Shown in pieces: positions 1 through 7,736 of a stretch of 37,313 nt of DNA. Under the pieces are notes generated by a model. The model worked only from the letters and a program-made list of their open reading frames with translations, searched no databases and was not told the origin of the DNA. This DNA is from Terriglobia bacterium (GTDB lineage: Bacteria > Acidobacteriota > Terriglobia > UBA7540). Where the stretch lies: NCBI GenBank assembly GCA_020072655.1, contig JAIQGH010000064.1, forward strand, positions 1 to 37,313. The letters run 5' to 3'. A program made the translations under genes and the position numbers. Positions within the stretch are counted from its first letter, which is position 1, and each line of letters starts with the position of its first letter.

Positions 1-1472
1 GGTCGGTGCTGGCCGATTCTCAGCACGACCCGGAAACGATGGAGAATCACGGTAATCGGCCGGAGGTCCTGGAGGCGCACCGCAGCGGGCAAGGAGCGGC
101 GATCCGGCACAGCGCTACACTCAACCACGACCTCTGCTACCTGGCAATGACGTTTGCTTACGACGGCAAGCCCGGCCACATCCTGCGCTTGGCCGTACCT
201 CTCGAAGATGTGGACGCGGCGATCGCCGCCGTCCGCTGGAGGATCCTCGGGGCTTCGGTGGCTGCGGCGTTGGTGGCGCTGATCGTCGCCTACTTCTTCT
301 CCCGCTCTTTCACCCACCGCATCAGCCGCCTGCGAGCGTTTGCCGAGGGGCTGGTGGATGCCCGCCTTCCGGCGGGCGGCCTGGCGGCGGATGCGGAGGA
401 CGAACTCGGCTCGCTGGCGCGCTCGCTTGACCGCACGGCGACGCAGCTCCGCGAGCTGGTGGACGGCCTGAGCCTGGAATCGGCGGACAACGAGTTGCGC
501 GTTACCTTCTGCAACCAAGCCTTCGCGCGCGCCGTGGGGCGAAGCGGCGACGTCCCTCAGCGGCTGCCCCTGCTCGAATTGGTCCGCGATCCGGACTTGC
601 TGGACATGCTCACGCTCGTGCTGGCCTCCGGCAAATCCGAGAAGCGTCGCCTGGAACTGGCCTCTGCGGTGGGGCGGACCTTCGAGGTGCAGGCCACGCC
701 CCTCCCCGTCACGCCCCACCGCGGAGCCATCGCTATCCTCTATGACATCACGGACCTCGAACGGCTGGAACGCGTGCGGAAGGACTTCGTGGCCAATGTC
801 TCGCACGAACTCCGGACGCCCCTCACTGCGATCCGAGGCTATGCGGAGACGCTGCTCGAGGGCGCGCTGGAAGATCCGGAGAATAACCGCCGGTTTCTCG
901 AAATCATTAAGGCGCACGCCATCCGCCTCAACAACATCGCCTCGGACCTGCTGGTGCTTTCGGAACTTGAGTCCGGCAAGCCCGGCGCGGAGCTAGGAAG
1001 GGTCTCCGTGCGCGGCGCGCTCGAAACCGCACTGCATACGGTCGAGTCTGAGGCCCGGTTGCGGGGGGTCGCGGTCTACTGCGCGAAGGTCGAAGACGCC
1101 GAAGTAATGGGCGATAAGGTCCGCCTCGAGCAAGCGCTGATTAATCTGCTCGACAACGCTGTGAAGTTCAACCGGCCGGACGGGGAAGTTCACGTCGATG
1201 TCCTGCGCGCCGACGCGCACGTCCGGATCGTTATTGCCGACTCAGGGATCGGCATTCCTTCGGGAGACTTATCCCGCATCTTTGAGCGCTTCTACCGTGT
1301 GGACAAAGCACGCTCCCGCGAGGTGGGGGGCACCGGTCTGGGGCTTTCCATCGTCAAGCACGTCGTCGAGCGCATGGGCGGCTCGGTGTCGGTAGAGAGC
1401 AAGTTGGGCAAAGGGTCCACATTCACTGTGGTCTTGCCCCGGATAGAAAATGCAGTCTCAGTTCACGCCTGA
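1..1472 (+). CDS. phoR: PhoR-like sensor histidine kinase, 5'-truncated by window edge
   Basis: This is a membrane histidine kinase that probably senses phosphate status through Pst/PhoU and phosphorylates a PhoB-type regulator lying outside the window. The open frame runs off the left edge, and the GTG at 6 is unlikely to be the start because it falls inside the periplasmic sensor domain (ADSQHDPETMEN). In order there are: the end of the periplasmic domain, a TM segment at about residues 80-97, a HAMP region, a PAS region with FCNQAFARAVG, the H-box VSHELRTPL with phospho-acceptor His near residue 267, the N-box (NLLDNAVKF), and the G boxes (ADSGIGIP, GGTGLGLSI). The family is strongly supported. 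The PhoR assignment rests on the neighbouring Pho boxes and the pst operon. The join between HAMP and PAS (LSLESADNELRV) looks about 18 residues shorter than in relatives I remember, as if the first PAS elements were lost in frame. Confidence 0.88.
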   Translation, partial: SVLADSQHDPETMENHGNRPEVLEAHRSGQGAAIRHSATLNHDLCYLAMTFAYDGKPGHILRLAVPLEDVDAAIAAVRWRILGASVAAALVALIVAYFFSRSFTHRISRLRAFAEGLVDARLPAGGLAADAEDELGSLARSLDRTATQLRELVDGLSLESADNELRVTFCNQAFARAVGRSGDVPQRLPLLELVRDPDLLDMLTLVLASGKSEKRRLELASAVGRTFEVQATPLPVTPHRGAIAILYDITDLERLERVRKDFVANVSHELRTPLTAIRGYAETLLEGALEDPENNRRFLEIIKAHAIRLNNIASDLLVLSELESGKPGAELGRVSVRGALETALHTVESEARLRGVAVYCAKVEDAEVMGDKVRLEQALINLLDNAVKFNRPDGEVHVDVLRADAHVRIVIADSGIGIPSGDLSRIFERFYRVDKARSREVGGTGLGLSIVKHVVERMGGSVSVESKLGKGSTFTVVLPRIENAVSVHA

Positions 1473-1489
1473 CAGAATCTCCCTGTTCG

Positions 1490-1540
1490 CTTAACCGAAG
1501 CTTAACCTTTCCTTCACACGCCTTGCACAAACCTGTAGCA
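1490..1540 (+). promoter_or_regulatory. Probable Pho box, upstream of small membrane protein A
   Basis: Repeats of 7 bp occur with a strict 11-bp period: CTTAACC at 1490, CTTAACC at 1501, CTTCACA at 1512, TTGCACA at 1523 and a weaker TGTAGCA at 1534. This 7+4 layout is that of PhoB direct-repeat boxes. The first ATG downstream is at 1557, and TATAT just before it could be part of a -10 element. Binding by PhoB is inferred from the repeat form and from a matching site before pstS. Confidence 0.75.
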
Positions 1541-1556
1541 CCCTGCTAACTGGTAT

Positions 1557-1829
1557 ATGAGCCTTCAGCTGGCTCAAAGCGGTGAGGTCATCCTGGCCGC
1601 AGCCCTGCTGGCCATCGTCCTTTGGGCCGTGTGGTGCCAGCTCCGCAGCCCCCGCGAGGATCCGAAATTCGCTCTCTGGATGGCGTTACTGGCGGAACTC
1701 CCTCACAATGATGCTGGTGCGAGGGAGGCCCCTTTTCACGACCCCGCGCACTCCCCTTCCTCGGCCACGGAGCAAGACGTACACAATCGCAGCGAGCAGG
1801 CGGGCTTGGTAGCGCACATGAAAGGATGA
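1557..1829 (+). CDS. Small single-TM protein A (90 aa), putative Pho-regulon member
   Basis: This 90-residue protein is of unknown function. An N-terminal hydrophobic helix (about residues 11-27, VILAAALLAIVLWAVW) is followed by a basic stretch and then the element DPKFALWMALLAELP, after which the tail is hydrophilic and probably disordered. The next small gene (2134-2379) has the same plan and a matching DPRRAFLLAALHDLP element, so the two look paralogous. There is no clear Shine-Dalgarno. The start follows a Pho box by only 17-28 bp, so the transcript may be leaderless or short-leadered. It is probably expressed under phosphate starvation. A regulator or accessory of the PhoR/Pst membrane complex is possible, but nothing in the sequence shows that directly. 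Confidence 0.6.
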   Translation: MSLQLAQSGEVILAAALLAIVLWAVWCQLRSPREDPKFALWMALLAELPHNDAGAREAPFHDPAHSPSSATEQDVHNRSEQAGLVAHMKG

Positions 1830-2070
1830 GCGCTGGTTTTCCGAGTCACATCTCTCCGGCAGCGCTGAAGCTCATCGGCGAAATCGTCACCTTAGCCTTC
1901 AGCGGCTCCGAATACTGGCCCTCCATCCAAGGACGCCGACCGTCCAGTCGTGCGGTGCGCCCACACCGCATGGGGAATCGGCAGGGTCGTCAACCACAAG
2001 GCATCCGGACGCCGCTTCGACTTGGCCCCGCCACCCTGCGGAGCTAGTGCCCCCAGCCCGCTCCCCCAAA
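1830..2070. other. Gap between the two small membrane-protein genes
   Basis: A 73-codon frame at 1826-2047 overlaps the stop of the preceding gene by ATGA. Its product is basic and low-complexity, with no recognisable domain, so I do not call it a gene. Nothing else is convincing until the Pho box at 2071. Confidence 0.5.
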
Positions 2071-2110
2071 GTTAACCGGACTTTTATGGACCCGTCATCA
2101 CGAGTCAATA
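2071..2110 (+). promoter_or_regulatory. Probable Pho box, upstream of small membrane protein B
   Basis: Repeats with an 11-bp period are GTTAACC at 2071, TTTTATG at 2082, CGTCATC at 2093 and GTCAATA at 2104. The downstream ATG is at 2134. The arrangement matches the sites at 1490, 2999 and 12516, though individual units are more diverged. Confidence 0.68.
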
Positions 2111-2133
2111 CGCCCCAGGCAGACTGGTGTCCG

Positions 2134-2379
2134 ATGATAAGCATCGAGTTTCAATTGTTGGTGCTAGCTGGACTTCTGATAGTACTGGCGGCATTGGTGC
2201 TGGGGCTCGCCGGCAGAAGAAGGACGTCGGATCCAAGGAGGGCATTCCTTCTCGCTGCTTTGCACGACCTCCCTGGAGGGAGCGAGAAGGCAAAGGCACA
2301 CGAGAGCGCGTCCGGAAGTGCCGACTCCGTTGCCGCTGATAGCATGCCCGGACCGCGGAGCTCCGACTTCTTTGCGTAA
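2134..2379 (+). CDS. Small single-TM protein B (81 aa), paralog of protein A
   Basis: This is an unknown protein of 81 residues. I chose ATG 2134 because the in-frame codons upstream lie across the Pho box. A hydrophobic helix (about residues 6-26, LLVLAGLLIVLAALVLGLAG) is followed by RRRTS and then DPRRAFLLAALHDLP. Over the 15 residues from DP to LP it shares 7 identities with protein A plus several conservative changes. The tail is rich in Ser, Ala and charged residues. The predicted topology is a short periplasmic N terminus, one TM helix and a cytoplasmic amphipathic segment with tail. It has its own Pho box rather than reading through from protein A, which argues that both are real and separately controlled. 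Confidence 0.62.
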   Translation: MISIEFQLLVLAGLLIVLAALVLGLAGRRRTSDPRRAFLLAALHDLPGGSEKAKAHESASGSADSVAADSMPGPRSSDFFA

Positions 2380-2502
2380 CCTCAAAACGAGCTTGGCGAG
2401 CCTAGTTGTGTTACCTCGATGCGGGTTCGGCGAGGCACGCTCAGTCCGCCGCTGAGTCCATAGAACCCCTGGAGTTCGTCTCCGGGCCTGAAAGGAGTCG
2501 CT

Positions 2503-3003
2503 ATGGTCGAAATGACTTGGGCCCTTCTGGTTTGTGACGGAAATCAAGTGTTTGAGCCGTTGAAACTGATCCTGCATAATCAATGTATTACGACCCGAGT
2601 CGCAAAGAGCTGCGGAGAGGCGTTACTTTTGCTCTGGGGTAAGCAGCCTCCGCACTTGGTGTTTACCGATGTTCACCTGACGGATGGGAATTGGACCGAC
2701 GTGCTCTCCCTGGCAGACAAGAGCTCGCTGCCCATCAACGTCATCGTAGTGTCGCGCCTGATGGATGTGAAGCTCTACATCGACGCGATGCAGCGGGGCG
2801 CATTTGACTTCATCTCGCCGCCCTTCGAGGGTCCTGACGTGGCCCATGTCGTGCGGTGCGCAACGCAAAACATTCTGCGGCGCCGATTAGCTCTTGTTAA
2901 GTCCACGGATAGCAAGCCTATCCCCGCTGCCCGCACCGAGTGGCAACAAGCCGTCATTTCGGGCTTGACGGCCATCAGTTCTCCGGCCGATCCCGACCCT
3001 TAA
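2503..3003 (+). CDS. Stand-alone degenerate response-regulator receiver protein
   Basis: This 166-residue protein has one CheY-like receiver domain (about 6-125) and a short unstructured C-terminal tail, with no output domain. The phospho-acceptor Asp is present (VFTDVHL, D56) and the Ser/Thr switch position is S84 (VIVVSRL). The acidic pocket is reduced to a single Asp (VCDGN, D12), and the invariant Lys of the usual KP(F/L) motif is replaced (DFISPPF, Pro at the Lys position). Phosphorylation chemistry is therefore likely impaired, and it may act as a pseudo-receiver or phosphate sink. A good AAGGAG ribosome site precedes the ATG. It lies between the Pho-box small genes and the Pho-box porin, so a role in phosphate signalling is plausible but unproven. 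Confidence 0.8.
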   Translation: MVEMTWALLVCDGNQVFEPLKLILHNQCITTRVAKSCGEALLLLWGKQPPHLVFTDVHLTDGNWTDVLSLADKSSLPINVIVVSRLMDVKLYIDAMQRGAFDFISPPFEGPDVAHVVRCATQNILRRRLALVKSTDSKPIPAARTEWQQAVISGLTAISSPADPDP

Positions 3004-3049
3004 CCGAACTTTCATCATCGATTCATCTCGATTTAACCGGCTGCGGTCA
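2999..3049 (+). promoter_or_regulatory. Probable Pho box, upstream of the porin gene
   Basis: This site overlaps the stop codon of the receiver gene. Units with an 11-bp period are CTTAACC at 2999, TTTCATC at 3010, ATTCATC at 3021, TTTAACC at 3032 and a weaker GCGGTCA at 3043. Four good units in phase make this one of the clearest sites in the window. Confidence 0.78.
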
Positions 3050-3098
3050 AACTGAAGGGCTTCCCAGATGAACAACCGACCTGAAATATACCTCGTCG

Positions 3099-3123
3099 AC
3101 CTCGCCGAAAGGCACGGCGAGGT
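3099..3123 (+). promoter_or_regulatory. Hairpin in the porin 5' leader
   Basis: A perfect 9-bp stem (ACCTCGCCG with CGGCGAGGT) closes a 7-nt loop between the Pho box and the porin ribosome site, which is AAGGAGCG starting near 3138. A stable leader hairpin this close to the start could affect mRNA stability or translation of an abundant outer-membrane protein. Confidence 0.5.
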
Positions 3124-3148
3124 GTCGAACATCCAAAAGGAGCGAATA

Positions 3149-4942
3149 ATGCAGATGAAAAGCAGGACGTACCGACTTGCCTGGAGTTCATTCATCCTGG
3201 TCATGTCGCTGGCGGCGAGCCCCCTCGCGGCAGCCGCCCGACCTGGTGAGGAACGGGCGGTCGTGGCAAGTCCCGTGAATTCCGCAAACGCGGCCCCGGA
3301 CAGTACACCGGCGAAGGCGGCCTCGCCGCAACCGGACGATGTAGCCCTCCTCAAGCAGCAGGTGGCCTTTCAGCAGAAGCAGATCGAGCGGCTGAATTCC
3401 GCGCTTGAAGAGCAGAAGCGCAAGCTTGAACAAGTCCTCCAGAACCCCCAGGGGCCAACCCTGCAGGCTCCGAACCTTGGGCAAGTCGCGAGCATCGACC
3501 CGGTGATTCCCAAGAGCGCATCGAAAGCGGAGAGGGCTTCCGCAACGCTTGCGGCCGCACCTTCGACAGCCCCGGCAGCCAATCCGGCGGCGGCGCCGGA
3601 CCCGGCGCCCGTGCAGTTTCACATCGGCACCGCCTATATCACCCCGGTGGGATTCATGGATTTTACGAGCGTCTGGCGTGACCACAACGCGGGCACCGGC
3701 ATCGGGACGAATTTCGCTGGCATTCCGTACGGCAATGTCTTCCAGAACAACCTGAGCGAAGTCCGCTTTAGCATGCAAAACTCCCGCATCGGCTTCCGCG
3801 TGGATGCGGACGTAAAAGGCGCTCACGTGCTCGGTTATATGGAGGCCGACTTCCTGGGGAATAACCCCGGAAACGTCGTCGTGAGCAGCAACAGCAATAC
3901 GATGCGCTCGCGGTTGTACTGGGTCGACGTACGGAGAGGCTCATGGGAAGTGCTGGGCGGCCAGACCTGGAGCTTGATTACTCCGGGCCGTGCTGGCCTT
4001 TCACCGCTCCCCGGCGACATCTTCTTCACCCAAAACATGGACGTCAATTACCAACTCGGCTTGTTCTGGGGACGCATCCCGGAATTCCGGGTCGTTTACC
4101 ACCACCCCTCGAACAAAGTGCACTTCGCGGTTGCTCTCGACAGCCCGGAGCAGTACGTGGGAGGTTCGGCAGGCGGCAGCCTCATTACCATCCCGTCCAC
4201 GCTCAACAGCGCCTATTCGAGCGAACTGGACACCGGCAGCAGCGGCACCGCCGTCCCGAACGTTGCTCCCGACGTGATTGCGAAGCTCACTCTGGAACCC
4301 TCCAAGAAGGTCCACTTCGAGATTGGAGGGATTGAGCGCAATTTCAAGCTCTGGAATCCGGCGAATTCGACCAACTATTCGGCAGTCGGTGGTGGGGGCT
4401 TCCTGAATGTGAATTTTGAACTTTTCAAGGGCTTCCGCGTGCTGACGAACAATTTCGTGAGCGATGGTGGCGGCCGATACATCTTCGGTCAGGCCCCCGA
4501 CCTAATCGTAAAAGGGGACGGCAGCCCCTCCCTGGTCCATGCCGATTCCACGGTTTCGGGCATCGAGTACACGCACAAGAGTAGTGTGATTTACGCCTAC
4601 TATGGCGGCCTTTACGTCGGGCGGAATTCCACCATTGTCCCCGTGACCACCACTTCCGGTACCCCGCCCGTCACCACGACCAAGCTGACCCCCTTCGGTT
4701 ACGGGTACACCGGTTCGCCCTCCGGCCAGAACCGGGCCGTCCAGGAGGGCACCTTCGGTATCATCCAGACTTTCTGGAAAGATGCCAGATACGGCGCGCT
4801 CAGCTTGATCACTCAGTATTCGTACCTGACCCGGAACCCGTGGTATATCGCAACCGGACAACCGAAAGACGCGCATCTAAACATGGTGTTCCTCGACCTG
4901 CGTTATACGCTGCCAGGGTCCGCGCCAACCCTAGGGAAGTAG
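3149..4942 (+). CDS. Outer-membrane porin, coiled-coil N terminus (DcaP-like), probably Pho-regulated
   Basis: This 597-residue secreted protein starts at ATG 3149, chosen because AAGGAGCG lies just before it and a signal peptide (residues 1-30, ending SPLAAAA) follows directly. An earlier in-frame ATG at 3068 would place the leader hairpin inside the gene. After the signal comes a coiled coil (about 63-98, LLKQQVAFQQKQIERLNSAL), an Ala/Pro-rich linker, and from about residue 155 a long alternating beta-strand region typical of a 16- to 18-stranded barrel, ending near an aromatic strand (FLDLRYTL). This plan resembles DcaP-type trimeric porins, in which the coiled coil extends into the periplasm. 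The Pho box suggests a role like that of OprP/OprO in phosphate or phosphoester uptake. That function is inferred from position only. Confidence 0.8.
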   Translation: MQMKSRTYRLAWSSFILVMSLAASPLAAAARPGEERAVVASPVNSANAAPDSTPAKAASPQPDDVALLKQQVAFQQKQIERLNSALEEQKRKLEQVLQNPQGPTLQAPNLGQVASIDPVIPKSASKAERASATLAAAPSTAPAANPAAAPDPAPVQFHIGTAYITPVGFMDFTSVWRDHNAGTGIGTNFAGIPYGNVFQNNLSEVRFSMQNSRIGFRVDADVKGAHVLGYMEADFLGNNPGNVVVSSNSNTMRSRLYWVDVRRGSWEVLGGQTWSLITPGRAGLSPLPGDIFFTQNMDVNYQLGLFWGRIPEFRVVYHHPSNKVHFAVALDSPEQYVGGSAGGSLITIPSTLNSAYSSELDTGSSGTAVPNVAPDVIAKLTLEPSKKVHFEIGGIERNFKLWNPANSTNYSAVGGGGFLNVNFELFKGFRVLTNNFVSDGGGRYIFGQAPDLIVKGDGSPSLVHADSTVSGIEYTHKSSVIYAYYGGLYVGRNSTIVPVTTTSGTPPVTTTKLTPFGYGYTGSPSGQNRAVQEGTFGIIQTFWKDARYGALSLITQYSYLTRNPWYIATGQPKDAHLNMVFLDLRYTLPGSAPTLGK

Positions 4943-4979
4943 GCAACGTAGCGCGGAGCCCTAGGCCAGACTCATCCCC

Positions 4980-5019
4980 CATCATTCCGTTGTGAGTTTC
5001 GACCTACAACGGAATGATG
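4980..5019 (+). terminator. Long perfect hairpin after the porin gene
   Basis: A 14-bp perfect stem (left arm from 4980, right arm ending 5019, core ATCATTCCGTTGT) closes a 12-nt loop 37 bp after the porin stop. No T-run follows, so it may be a Rho-type end, an mRNA 3'-stabiliser or a protein-binding palindrome rather than a standard intrinsic terminator. Confidence 0.5.
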
Positions 5020-5341
5020 AGGTGATTCCTGGCGCGAGCCATCACAAAGGCATGGTGGATACGGACCTCCGCTACTTTCTGCGATTGACACTAGCTATCC
5101 GTCGGCCGCGAGGCTGGCATCAAAAGGCGGACCGCCCGGCATTTGTCAGACATCCCTTTCATACTGTGAAGCTTCTAACCTGCTGTTGACTCCGTGAGGA
5201 GCGAGAGGAGAAGTTAGTCCGCCTCCTAAGCACGGCGGCTTTGGCGTCCGGTCGGGTTGGCACTTGCGGAATCGCCTGCTTGAGGGCATCATATTAGGTG
5301 CAGGGCCAGTTGAATCACAATTTGAAAGGTTCTCTGAGATC
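5020..5341. other. Non-coding stretch before a doubtful small ORF
   Basis: No recognisable gene is present. A frame at 4992-5189 overlaps the hairpin and has no domain. Weak 11-bp spaced units (TTTGTCA at 5142, CTGTGAA at 5164, CTAACCT at 5175, TTGACTC at 5186) recall a Pho box but are too poor to call. Confidence 0.4.
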
Positions 5342-5674
5342 GTGAAGCGAGCCCGCCCGCTCTATCGATGCATTCTGGTCGTCAGCACGCTCGTTGTACT
5401 CTGGGGCGTAGTGGGCTTGTCCACTGCCTCTCGCCAGCCTTTCTTTAGGGCTCACAGCGCGACATGGCACGTATCGAAGATCAGCCGGATGAGCGAGGGC
5501 CGCGAGGATTCCTTGCCGCCCCAACGCCAGCCGGAGCGTGCGGCCCGGCGGGTGCGCATCGAAGTCAAGCCCCAAAGCCCGATCAGGCTTGACCAGGACC
5601 AGCAGCCCGTCGCTCGTTCCCTCCTAACCTCCTTGCTTTTGCCGTTCCGTTCCCCGCCTTCCTTTCTCTGCTAG
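5342..5674 (+). CDS. Doubtful small protein with one TM segment
   Basis: This is a possible 110-residue product from GTG 5342, with in-frame upstream extension to TTG 5264. The only clear feature is a hydrophobic helix near the N terminus (YRCILVVSTLVVLWGVVGLS), followed by a basic, Pro/Gln-rich tail. GAAAGG lies about 13 bp upstream of the GTG. No family is recognised and it bears no clear similarity to the two small Pho-box proteins. It could be a chance frame in a long intergenic region. Confidence 0.25.
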   Translation: MKRARPLYRCILVVSTLVVLWGVVGLSTASRQPFFRAHSATWHVSKISRMSEGREDSLPPQRQPERAARRVRIEVKPQSPIRLDQDQQPVARSLLTSLLLPFRSPPSFLC

Positions 5675-5742
5675 GGCTTTCTTTCTACTAATTGTGCGTC
5701 TCACCAAACTCTTGAGGACAAATCCCGCGACGGGGGCTGAGC

Positions 5743-6483
5743 TTGAAAAGTACAGCAACAGGGATTCAGTTGGAGGAGCTGCGTCGGTTCGACACCTGCA
5801 CGATTGCCGACGCCATCGAGGCGTTCGGTATCCGGATGCGCAACGAAGGGTTCGCGACCGCGGGTTTTCGGTGTCTGTTCAAGGCCTTTCCGCCCATGGT
5901 TGGCTATGCGGCAACCTGTCGGGTCCGTTCCGCTGCTCCGCCCATCGTGGGGAGCGGCTACGTCGAGCGCGCTGATTGGTACAAGTACATTACAGGCATT
6001 CCGGCGCCGCGCGTGGTCGTCATCCAGGATCTCGATGAGCAACCGGGCACGGGCGCGTTCCTGGGGCGGGTGCATGTCAACATCCTCTTAGCTTTGCAGT
6101 GTGTGGGCGGGGTAACCAACGGCGCCGCGCGCGAACTGCCGGGGATCGAGGCGAGCGGCTTTCAGGTCTTTGCCGGTCGCCTTGCCATCTCCCGCGCCTA
6201 CGTGCACATCGTGGACTATGGGCTGCCAGTGGAAGTGGGCCACCTGAGAATCCGGCCCGGCGAACTGATCCACGGTGACCGCCACGGCATCCTGACTATC
6301 CCGCCGGACATTGCAGGCCAACTCCCGGAAGTCGCGAACAGAATTCTCGAAAAGAAGCAGCAGGTGATCGAATTGAGCCAGCAGCCGAAGGTGTCGCTCC
6401 AAGAACTGGAGCAGGGACTGGAGGAATTGCACAACCTCACTGCCAACCGAAATAGCAATGAAGTACCCCAGAGGAAACCATGA
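5743..6483 (+). CDS. RraA-like family protein (aldolase/demethylmenaquinone-methyltransferase-like fold)
   Basis: This 246-residue protein belongs to the RraA/HMG-aldolase superfamily. Members either cleave 4-hydroxy-4-methyl-2-oxoglutarate or related acids, or, as in E. coli RraA, bind RNase E. Family signatures are the N-terminal TCTIADAIEAFG, the central GGVTNGAARELPGIEASGF and the C-terminal LIHGDRHGILTIP. The metal-binding GxxRD motif reads GAARE, with R130 and E131, so Asp is replaced by Glu. The start is uncertain: TTG 5743 gives a full-length protein but has a weak ribosome site. Its stop overlaps the ATG of the RND adaptor (ATGA), so the two are translationally coupled. That makes it the first gene of the efflux operon, an unusual partner for an RND pump. 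Confidence 0.75.
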   Translation: MKSTATGIQLEELRRFDTCTIADAIEAFGIRMRNEGFATAGFRCLFKAFPPMVGYAATCRVRSAAPPIVGSGYVERADWYKYITGIPAPRVVVIQDLDEQPGTGAFLGRVHVNILLALQCVGGVTNGAARELPGIEASGFQVFAGRLAISRAYVHIVDYGLPVEVGHLRIRPGELIHGDRHGILTIPPDIAGQLPEVANRILEKKQQVIELSQQPKVSLQELEQGLEELHNLTANRNSNEVPQRKP

Positions 6484-7736
6484 AGAATAAGAGTCGCATC
6501 GCCCGCAACTGGCTGACAGCCGCCTGGATGGGTCTCGGGATCCTACAGCTTGCCTTGCTTACCTCCTGCGGCCGTGAGACCGACGGGGAGCCCAGTACCG
6601 ACCCGTCACAGGTCGTAACAGCGGAGGTGGTGAAGGCCACACGCAAAGACCTCTCCAACAATCTGGAGATCGCCTCCGAGTTCGAGCCCTTTCAAGAAAT
6701 CGACGTTCACGCGAAAGTCTCGGGCTATGTCCAGAAGCTCTATGTCGATTGGGGAAGTCACGTGCAGAGGGGACGACTCCTGGCGAGTCTTGAGGTTCCC
6801 GAACTCGAAGACCAGATCAAACAAGATCAGGCCGCCCTGAGCCGAAGTGAGCAGAACCTGACCCGTGCCAAGGAGGAAGTGCGGCGGGCGGAATCCGCGC
6901 ACGCGGTCGCGCATATCACTTTCGCGCGCTTAAACGGAGTCGCCCAAACCCGCCCCGACCTCGTGGCGCAGGAGGAAATTGACGTCGCCCAAGGCAAAGA
7001 CAGCGAAGACGAGGCACAAGTTTCAGCGGCCAAGGCTGCCCTGGCGGCGGCCAGCGAGGAACGGGACGTCGCCCGGGCTTCACTCGCCAAGGACGAAACC
7101 CTCTACGCGTACTCGCGCATTACCGCTCCCTTCACGGGCGTCGTCACGAAGCTTTATGCCTATACGGGAGCGTTGCTTCCCGCCGGAACTTCGACCAGCA
7201 CGTCAGGACTGCCCTTGCTGAGGCTCTCCCAGAATGACCTGCTGCGACTGGTAATCCCCCTGCCCGAGAGCGTGGTCCCTAAGATTCATGTCGGAAACCC
7301 CATCCAGGTGCGGGTTTCGGCTCTGAACACGGCGTTCGCGGGGACGGTCGTCCGCTTCTCGGGAGAGGTGGATGAGGCCACGCGGACGATGCACACGGAA
7401 GTGGACGTTCCGAATCCGGACTACGTCTTGGTGCCGGGGATGTACGCCTATGCCGAAATCCCTGTTGATCACAAGCCGGGCGCACTGGCCGTACCGATTC
7501 AAGCCTGCGCCGCCTCGACCACCCCCGGCCAAGGCAGGGTGCTGGTGGTGAACGCCCAAGGTCAGATCGAGCAGCGACACGTCACAACGGGGGTCCAAAC
7601 CGCACAAAACGTCGAAATCCTCTCGGGTATCAAGGAAGGCGAGTTAGTGGTGGCGGGCAATCAGGGCCGATACCGTGCTGGCGAAAGCGTCCGTCCGGTG
7701 AAGGCCGCCCTGGCGAACCCGCAGGGAGAACAGTAA
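6480..7736 (+). CDS. RND efflux periplasmic adaptor lipoprotein (membrane fusion protein)
   Basis: This 418-residue adaptor of a tripartite RND pump bridges the inner-membrane permease and the TolC-type channel. A lipobox (LALLTSC, Cys30) indicates a lipoprotein anchored to a membrane in the periplasm. The lipoyl half-motif (HAKVSGYVQKLYVDWGSHV, about 79-97), an alpha-helical hairpin (about 115-200), the second lipoyl half (APFTGVV), the beta-barrel and the membrane-proximal domain (LSGIKEGELVVAGNQGRYRAG) are all present. Overlaps on both sides (ATGA with the RraA-like gene, TAATG with the permease) show tight coupling in one operon. The substrate cannot be told from sequence. Confidence 0.9.
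   Translation: MKNKSRIARNWLTAAWMGLGILQLALLTSCGRETDGEPSTDPSQVVTAEVVKATRKDLSNNLEIASEFEPFQEIDVHAKVSGYVQKLYVDWGSHVQRGRLLASLEVPELEDQIKQDQAALSRSEQNLTRAKEEVRRAESAHAVAHITFARLNGVAQTRPDLVAQEEIDVAQGKDSEDEAQVSAAKAALAAASEERDVARASLAKDETLYAYSRITAPFTGVVTKLYAYTGALLPAGTSTSTSGLPLLRLSQNDLLRLVIPLPESVVPKIHVGNPIQVRVSALNTAFAGTVVRFSGEVDEATRTMHTEVDVPNPDYVLVPGMYAYAEIPVDHKPGALAVPIQACAASTTPGQGRVLVVNAQGQIEQRHVTTGVQTAQNVEILSGIKEGELVVAGNQGRYRAGESVRPVKAALANPQGEQ

Noticed and set aside
1826-2047. 73-aa frame overlapping the small membrane protein A stop
   Set aside because: Basic, low-complexity product with no ribosome site or domain; it runs up to the next Pho box.
4992-5189. 65-aa frame after the porin
   Set aside because: It starts inside the long hairpin and has no ribosome site or recognisable features.
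5142-5192. Weak 11-bp spaced units resembling a Pho box
   Set aside because: Units match the core poorly and one is out of register, and only a doubtful ORF lies downstream.
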